Below are positions 22,401-29,498 of a stretch of DNA of 29,498 bases, one piece after another. The stretch is from positions 58,742 to 88,239 of the forward strand of contig MPNW01000071.1 in assembly GCA_011800805.1 (NCBI GenBank), read 5' to 3'. Position 1 is the stretch's first letter. Each line of letters starts with the position of its first letter. Under the pieces are notes generated by a model. It ran no database searches. It was not told the origin of the DNA and saw only the letters and a program-made list of their open reading frames with translations. A program made the translations under genes and the position numbers. Origin of the DNA: Hirudo medicinalis. Its lineage: Eukaryota; Annelida; Clitellata; Hirudinida; Hirudinidae.

Positions 22401-24376
22401 AGATCTACTGACACCATGAAAGGCGATTGATTGCTTCATGAGATATTTCCAATTTCTTACCTGATGTTGGAAAATTCTTCGTCGTTGTTCCGATTTCATC
22501 TTCAGTTTGATGGAAATCGTCGTGGAGATTGAAATCTAGAAATAATGTGAATAATCTCATGAGCTGTCTCTCACTTCAGTCATTATCTTCAAATGCTACT
22601 AGCAGTCTCTATTTAGACTGACTTTCCAAAGGCCGCTATTTTCTGGATTCATATTGAATACATTGTAAGTTACTCAGAGCGTTTCAAAATATTCTATTTA
22701 TATTCGAATTCCCGTTAATTGTATTCACTGCTTCTCCATTCTTTACAGAGCGCCTCAATTTTAGGTCATTCACTTTTGAGCAAGTGCAAATATGAAAAAA
22801 CAACCAATTTATACCCTCTTCACGGCCGATGCTAGCCACAACTGTTGGAACATTGGCAGGGTAGTCTGTTAACTGGTAATCGCCGTAAGAGTAATTTACA
22901 AAAGTTCCTGTAATAATATTAAAATGTATTTCTGTAGATATACATTTAATTAATCACATTTGCTTTTAAATTATAAATTCTCTGTTTCATTTAAACAAGT
23001 CATAAAAATATAAATATTTATTATAGCTTACCTTCTTTTAAAAGTTTATGAAAAGCTTCGTAGTAAAACTTTCCGTATTTCGGATCTCTTTCGACAAATT
23101 CAAAGACAGACATGTTGGACAGCAGAAAACCACTGAGGTTCTGGAAAGCCTCCCCCTTAATCTCTTCCAGTGGTAGATGGCTTTCAAATGCCAGGGAATA
23201 TATAAAATTGAGGACATCGTCAGAGTTCCAGCCTTCTGGATGCGTAGATCTCCATGATTTCAAATTGAAACCATCTCCATCTACGTTAAAAAGGACAATA
23301 AGAATAGAATATTATCATAGAATGTTTTTAGAAGCGTAGTTAAATGTTGTTGATCTTCTAATTGAGTTGTTTCTTTTTCGTAATGGCGAGAAGTTAGAAT
23401 TAGTAAAGCAGTGGAACACATAAAATAAGACATGACATCTAAATGCTTCGGTACAAAGCAACAAAAAAACATCGAGAAAATCTGAAAAAATGTACATTGA
23501 CCAACAAATATTTGTTAACATGATAAATCTAAGATAGTAGCGATTATTGTTGTTTGACAAATTTAAAGTGGCGTAAGTCCTAAAGGTCTTCAAGGCCACT
23601 GAATTATAACTCTTATTGTAATTATTTCTACCTTAATCTGCTTATTAATTATTTTATAATTAATTATTCCTATTTGCCGATATTTTGAATCTATATAAAT
23701 AAAAATATTATAAATATTTCCCAATAAATATTTATATAAATTTATTATTACAAAATGTTCACATTATTATAATTGCTAATTATAATTTTTTCTAATTATA
23801 TTTTCAAGCTTTTTTGGCATATAATAAGCCATACATCCTTAATTGTCTTCATTAAGTCCAATCATCTTAGTTAAGACTTTAAAAATAAATAAATAAATAT
23901 TTGTCTTTATTTTCTGAGCTCATTAATTTTATCATAAATAAACTTCATTAATTAAAAACAAATTTTTAATTTTTAAATTTGTCTGGTAATTAAATTCTTA
24001 AGTCCATTTAAGAAAAAAGTGGAAACTCACTTGAAAAGCAGTCGCTTATTTGTGGAATACTTTGGAAGAAATTGTTGATTGGGTTGAAACACCCAGAGTC
24101 GTCACTCAAGAAATCTCTGTCTTCAAATGTCAATGTGCAAGGGTCAGGAAAAATGCCGTTGTCATAGAGATGGTGTTGAGAAGGTACGTATGTATATCGC
24201 TCCTGATAGAACAGGTGCCTTTCCACGAATGCACCTGGATCGTCGTGTTGATGCCCGTAAAATTGGTAGCCGCACGGAGTGTCGTGGAAGAATGAAGATT
24301 TGTATTTGATCACAGAGGAGGAATCACTGTCAAGAGAGTCATATTCACTTGCAAACTTCAAACTGTTTCCCAACAT
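19458..24376 (-). CDS. ESE-type (ELF3/EHF-like) ETS factor with Pointed domain and AT-hook, eight exons
   Basis: This is a DNA-binding transcription factor. Exons 24376-24031, 23280-23032, 22907-22815, 22535-22461, 22173-22134, 21751-21639, 20680-20479 and 19572-19458 join in phase to give 410 residues. An in-frame TAA ten codons upstream supports the ATG at 24376; an AG lies just before it, so a 5' UTR intron is possible. Exon 2 carries a SAM/Pointed domain (HPEGWNSDDVLNFIYSLAF to ERDPKYGKFYYEAFHKLL). Exon 6 has an AT-hook, KRGRPPKSLKK. Exon 7 is the ETS domain start (KHLWEFICHLL, IIQWENKELGVFRI, FLWGQHKSSNKMTFEKLSRA). WEN-E-GVF, WGQ-K and the AT-hook fit ELF3. The last exon completes the domain with KRLCFRFGPRAVNW. 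The usual RYYYK after the recognition helix reads RWCKT, and there is a small insertion before KRLCFRF. Borders of the short middle exons are less certain. Confidence 0.87.
20072..20170. other. Cluster of four hairpins in the last ETS-gene intron
   Basis: TATCCC-AAGGGAAT (20072-20085) pairs with ATTCCCTT (20089-20096) and GGGATA (20101-20106) around a 4-base bulge. Three further stems follow: AGCCC/GGGCT (20130-20143), TGAGGA/TCCTCA (20145-20159) and CATAAA/TTTATG (20158-20170). The function is unknown; a MITE remnant or a structured RNA are options. Confidence 0.45.
20710..20742. repeat. AATC tetranucleotide run
   Basis: Repeated AATC units lie in the ETS-gene intron, just upstream of the ETS-domain exon on the transcribed strand. 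Confidence 0.7.
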
Positions 24377-26734
24377 TTTCTGAAAAAATCTTTTCTGAGT
24401 TTAACGAACGATTAGACTAAATGGGCCCTGCCCCTGAGTAAGATTATGATAGTTTTGCTTTAGATGGGGTATAATTTGGGTCTTATAAGGATTTTCCTCT
24501 AGGCGTCTTATAATTATAGTTCTAGCTAGATTAGGATATCTTCTTCGCTTGGCCCCTGATTAAAAAGCAATTTCAAATGAAAACAATTTGCAAATAACTT
24601 ATTTTAACTTTTCTTCCAGAAACTTCAATAAGCCATTGCCAGCTATCTGAAAGAGAGACTTTATAAACTTTATCGCGATATGAGAATCATTTGAAATTAT
24701 TATTAAGGTAGCTATTATTGTCATTATTGTTGAAGGTTGCCATTGTCGGTGTTACTATTTATACTTGGACTGTTCTTGAAGTTTTTTTTAAAGAGGTAAT
24801 AACGACTGACAACCGGAAAGCCTTGTTGAGTTGATGTTTATAAAACTAAAATCAATTATTGTCTTATCAGTTTTCAACTTTCATTGGCCGATTGACGCAG
24901 CTATCACATGCTTCACGAGCACGTTAATTAGTGATAAGTGAATTCACTTCGTGCGAAATTTTTAATAAATTATTTACTTCTATTTATTCTTTGACCTCGG
25001 ATTAGAGAAGTTTTCAACTTTTGCTTTTGAGGATGCATGCTAAAAATAATCTGGGACATTTCATGTTAATTTCCAGTGGGTTATTTTAGGAACTACTTAA
25101 ATTGCTAGTCGAGCACTCAAAATCGTGATCTATTGAAAAAAGTTATTCACGACAAAAGCTAAGCAATGCATTCGATATTGATGTAATATATCGCTAACGT
25201 ATGAAATTATTTTATAATATCGCTTAAAAATTCCAACTTAAAATTTATTTAAATAATTTCGTCACAGAGATTCATTTGCTGTGAAATTTAAAGCGACGAA
25301 TGTTTGCCTGAAACCTAGGCAAAATGTTGACTGAATTATTTAAGCAATAAATCATGATCGCCAAGTGATTGATTATTATATTTGCGAAACTATTATTATT
25401 ATTTTATTTTATTTCAATTTATTCATATTTATATGCATTTCAAATGTATATTGAGTTCACAAATAACAGAAATAAATATTAATAGTATAATGATAATATT
25501 AAATCATTACGTTTTAATGCATTTAAAATTTCATTCAATAACAAATGACGATTTTATACGGAATGTGTCGCTTATTAGGTTGTTGATGCTCGCACCTACA
25601 TAATATTTGATATCTTTAATTGATTTGTCCAACGCAATTTTGGAATCCATGGGCGTTCTGAAAGTTAGTGCAGTAATTAAGTTACTGATGCTTTGGTGAA
25701 CTAAAAGTTCATTCGGATCGACTACTAAGTATAATTAAAAAGAAATATTCCGGTTTAAATTATCTTAAGGTATTCTTCTTCGGGGAAATCATGTTTGTAA
25801 AATAATATTTATTAATGATTGTTCGGCTGAGTTTCATTTTTTTATTCTCAAAAATAAGATATTTTGGTAAATAAAAAATAAATAAATAAGATGAGAATTC
25901 GAATGAATGGGATTCCAACTAATTACTCAATGGTTCGACATTACTCACGCGTGTCTGTTAGAATGGCACTCATGAACGAATAGTAATTTGTGATATATGC
26001 TTCGACAGAGATGTGCCACCCAGTTTTTACTGTTATTACTTTAATGTAAACGTATAACACCAAAGTCAAATTTACATTTTGTAAGATAAGTTTTCTTATT
26101 TGTTGTCGCTTTCAACCGAAATTAATAGCTGGCAAGAAAAGATTTTAAAAAGTTCCTTACAAATGGTAACAGCAATTTAAGCTGTTACACTTAATACTCC
26201 ATAGAAATTATGTTTCTAGATCATTGTTTGGTTTGATAGTTCTTCATTTATTAAATAAGCTGATATATTTGAACGGTATAACATTAGTTAACAATACCCA
26301 ATGCAATTTGGAATTTCGATAATTTTGAAATCTCAGTACTCATATTGGCTACTTAGAAATAATCGTTTCTCAGTAAATAATGTCTTAGCTCTTTCAACAC
26401 GATGATAATAATATTTTTAGGGACTGAAATTTTTCATATTTACGAAATATAAATATAAATTTGTAATTCCACATCTTAAGAAGTTGAGTTATTTTATTTA
26501 GTTTCTTCTCTTTTTGTATTAGTGTTGCTGTTAATGTGTTTTGATTGAATAAAATTATTCAAAATTCCTAAAGATGAACCACTTTTCATGACTAAAAATT
26601 CTATTTAACATCTCATATAACGAGATTTGAATGGCAATTTGTTTTAAATTAAATTTAAAAAAACATTGACGTTAGAATTTTATTAAGAGCAGACGATTTC
26701 TATAAGGCGCGTTATTTTGTTCTCGTGCCGCGGA
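24377..26734. other. Intergenic region between divergent ETS and PRDM9-like genes
   Basis: It is strongly AT-rich with no recognisable exon. It should hold the promoters of both flanking genes. TATAAG at 26701 lies only 34 bp before the PRDM9-like ATG, so it is an uncertain TATA box. Confidence 0.5.
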
Positions 26735-28656
26735 ATGGGCGATCCTAAAAGTTTGTTTAGATCTGGTATGTCTTGTTGTGATCTGAGTAATTATTTTACT
26801 CAAGACCAACTGGACAACATGCCAGTTTTTGAAAAAATGATTAAATTTAACAAAATGAAGAATTACTTTGTGTGCCAGTCGCTAAGTAAGATTTAACCTG
26901 ATACATACCATCGGTAATTCGAGATTGTTTTATGGTTTTCTTTTTCAAGATTTGTCGTGCGAGTTACCAGAGTTTATGAAAACAACTTTAAAAGAAATGG
27001 GAGGTTGACTTTCTATTCGCTTAACTTTCATGCCGACGCTGTTGTGAATTAATATCAATGACTACACTTTATATATTAGCTGTTGTAGAAGGTAGCCTGA
27101 ATGATCCTACAAAATTGTCAGAAGAAGTGAAAAGGATGCTGTTATGCACTGATATTCCATTGTCATATTACACTTCAGCTAGACCTGCAGAGGTAAAAAA
27201 ATTGTTTGTATGATCTTATATATTCTGTGTTTTAATGATTGTCTAAATTACTTAAAATCGTTGTACAGAAATGTGTAAGTGCAAAGGACTAACTGCCATT
27301 TGATTATTTTGCAAATAATTTTAGGATAACTTTATTGGAGGGAAGATAAATTTGCCACTTTGCAAAAATAAAGAATTCATCAAACAAATATGGGATAATT
27401 TGTGCTGGATAGCACCAACTGCAATTAAAGAAATGGAGGAAGATTATAAAATGAGAAAAAGAGCACTGGAATTATTTAAAAACCATAAATTGGGAGCAAA
27501 TGAATTGCAACTCTTTTTTCCAACTAGTTAGTTTGTGACGCAACAAGTCGTTCAATATACATCTGAAATTCATTTTACAAAAGTAGATTCTCTTAAATAT
27601 TATTTTTATTAAAGGTTTGGAATTGCTGGAAAATGCTTTAGATAACCTTTCTCTGCAAAAGGACAAAAAATGCAATGAACCAAGATATGCATTTAGAAAA
27701 GTTGCCAAGAAGGATTACTGTGAAGTGGAGTCTGATGAATCTGGTGAGACAGGGTTTTATCTAATTTGAATTTATTGCCAGTTAAATATTATAGAATTTG
27801 CATTCTGTCAATGGTATTGCCGCTAAATTTTCTGTTCTAAAAAATTTAAAACATTACAAATTATTATAGCATTTATTTCTGATTATTGGAAACCTATATC
27901 GTCACTATTTAACATCTTAATGTTTCAAAACATCAAATTTCTCGATTACGTTAATTTACCATAAAACCTCACCTACCTTTGTTTCACTTATCAGATAAGG
28001 ATTCAATTGCTGAAGCCCAATTACTCGAAAGTGTACAAGAACTCAGTGATGTAATCTCATCAACTAGGGATATAAACTCTGAAGATAATTATTGCTCATC
28101 AACTTCCAGAGAAAGTCCTGTTCCACTAAAGTGGAATCTTCCAAATTCGTTTGCAGCCAAAACTTTACCAGATGGACTTGTTCTCAAATGTTCCAATTTC
28201 CCTAATGCAGTCCTGGGAATTTTCACAAGAAGAGAGTTCAAAAAAGACAGCATATTTGGTCCTTATGTTGGAATCAGAGTATATAACGACATAACAAATG
28301 TATCGGGTAGAGTATGGGAAGTTAGTATTTAGTATGCAAATCTGTTGAAAGGTTTCTTTAAATTTATTTTGACTCGTTTTTTTTATTTAGATTTTTGTTG
28401 ATGGCTACCTGCATCATTATATTGATGGCGAAGATCCCCAGCAATCAAATTGGATGAGATACATTAACCATGCCAATTCTCCCGATATTCAAAACATGGA
28501 ATCTTTTCAATACCGGTATAAGATTTACTATAGAACTACAAAGGACGTTCCTGCCGATACTGAACTAATGGTGTGGTATTCGAATAACTATAATCAAGAC
28601 TATGATGAATCTCAAAAGAAGACGAAAAGTTGGGATTGCTTTATTAAAAAATCATC

Positions 28657-28711
<55 letters not shown>

Positions 28712-29498
28712 TATTATTATTATTAATGCGTTGATCAAGAAGGGTGCTTCTACAAATACTTTATTTGTAGTTATATTTTGATACATATCTTGTTTTTATG
28801 ACCACATAGACTTAAAACAGTACGTTGCTTTCATGATTATTAGACTGCGGGGTTTTGGCTTTTATACGGTTTTTAGAAAAGTCTGTTCTATTCGTTGATT
28901 CCATAACTTATTAATCTTTTAAACTTTTAAGGAATAGTTTGAATAGTTATAATATTAATAATAGTAGTAATAATAATCTACTTTTCAGAAGCAGCTCATA
29001 GCCCGAAGACCAATGCTGACAACACCAAGAAACCGATTGCCCGCAGAAGTGTTCTCAAAGCTCGGACATTTAATCTGGAAAATATTAGTTGCAATAAAAA
29101 TTCTGGGACCACCACAATTGCAGAAGCTGATGTAACTCTGGCCACCAAAGATGCTGCTAATTGCAGCACAAAACCTGGCACTTTGAAAGCAGTTTCGACA
29201 GCCGAAGGACGTCACAGGTGTGATGTTTGTGGTTCAACATTTAATCAGACCGGCAGCTTGAAAACCCATATGAGAATCCACACGGGTGAGAAACCATACA
29301 AATGTGACGTTTGTGGTTCAACATTTAATCAGACCGGCAGCTTGAAAACCCATATGAGAATCCACACGGGCGAGAAACCATACAAATGTGACGTTTGTGG
29401 TTCAACATTTAATCAGACTGTAACTTGAAAACCCATATGAGAATCCACATAGGTGAGAAACCATACAAATGTGACGTTTGTGGTTCAACATTTAATCA
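26735..29498 (+). CDS. prdm9: PRDM9-like histone methyltransferase with KRAB-like, PR/SET and C2H2 fingers (partial)
   Basis: PRDM9 proteins bind DNA through a zinc-finger array and trimethylate histone H3; in mammals they place meiotic recombination hotspots. Exons 26735-26885, 26950-27003, 27080-27192, 27325-27526, 27615-27743, 27995-28320, 28391-28628 and 28989 onward join in phase. Exon 1 is KRAB-like (DLSNYFTQDQLDNM, then KMKNYF). Exon 2 (ELPEFMKTTLKEMG) resembles the SSXRD segment. Exon 5 ends with a stretch like the PRDM9 region ahead of its SET domain (RYAFRKVAKKDYCEVE). Exons 6 and 7 are the PR/SET domain: GLVLKCSNFPNAVLGIF, FGPYVG, NWMRYINHANSPD, KIYYRT and ELMVWYSNNY, with the YYRT and VWY tyrosines kept. 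Exon 8 encodes a linker and C2H2 fingers from 29219. The C2HC knuckle usual before the SET domain is not visible. The third finger has a 1-bp deletion giving a stop at 29426-29428. The exon 7 donor (AAAA/GTTGGG) is the weakest border. Confidence 0.87.
28655..28726. repeat. ATT microsatellite right after the SET exon
   Basis: More than 20 ATT triplets begin about 26 bp after the predicted exon 7 donor, inside intron 7 of the PRDM9-like gene. If the donor is not used, the frame reads into poly-Ile and then Tyr before a stop. Confidence 0.9.
29219..29498 (+). repeat. 84-bp tandem minisatellite encoding C2H2 zinc fingers
   Basis: Finger units start at 29219, 29303, 29387 and 29470, giving periods of 84, 84 and 83 bp. 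Units 1 and 2 differ at only two synonymous sites (GAT/GAC and GGT/GGC). Both encode CDVCGSTFNQTGSLKTH with the linker TGEKPYK. Unit 3 changes in the helix codons, carries the 1-bp deletion there, and has one linker change (HTGEK to HIGEK). Unit 4 is cut off by the window end. Confidence 0.95.

Noticed and set aside
23281..23599. Minus-strand frames between the first two ETS-gene exons
   Set aside because: They lie in the intron between 24031 and 23280, are AT-rich and resemble nothing known.
28985..29215. Minus-strand 76-codon frame
   Set aside because: It is antisense to the PRDM9-like linker exon that leads in frame into the zinc fingers.

Overview
This window is nuclear DNA of an animal. 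It is AT-rich, its genes are split by GT-AG introns, and it holds many trinucleotide microsatellites plus four metazoan genes of signalling and chromatin families. I infer a lophotrochozoan, most likely an annelid of the leech type, from retention of an sFRP1/2/5-type gene, a PRDM9-like gene and the intron-rich structure. I cannot prove the species from sequence alone.

Layout. 1-6300: gene-poor sequence with AAT and GAY microsatellites, a 455-bp pentanucleotide satellite (1466-1920) and one decayed coding-like stretch (4105-4726). 6300-6845: a CpG-rich block with no recognisable gene. 6909-12706 (minus): SHOC2, the leucine-rich-repeat scaffold of Ras/MAPK signalling, for which I could trace 16 exons with continuous phase. 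12707-14900: AT-rich intergenic DNA. 14901-17707 (minus): a secreted frizzled-related protein of the sFRP1/2/5 type in four coding exons, with a probable TATA box and 5' UTR exon at 18157-18239. 18240-19457: intergenic. 19458-24376 (minus): an ETS transcription factor of the ESE (ELF3/EHF) type with Pointed domain, AT-hook and ETS domain in eight exons. 24377-26734: intergenic. 26735-29498 (plus, runs off the window): a PRDM9-like gene with KRAB-like domain, SSXRD-like segment, PR/SET domain and a tandem C2H2 zinc-finger array.

The three minus-strand genes lie head to tail and the PRDM9-like gene diverges from the ETS gene. They do not form a pathway. SHOC2 acts in Ras-MAPK signalling, sFRP outside the cell on Wnt, ESE-type ETS factors bind DNA in epithelia, and PRDM9-type proteins methylate histone H3 at sites chosen by their fingers. 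The strongest leads are the nearly identical PRDM9-like zinc fingers, whose third copy differs mainly in its recognition helix and carries a 1-bp deletion; the ETS domain that lacks the usual YYY after its recognition helix; and the long basic spacer ahead of the frizzled domain in the sFRP.
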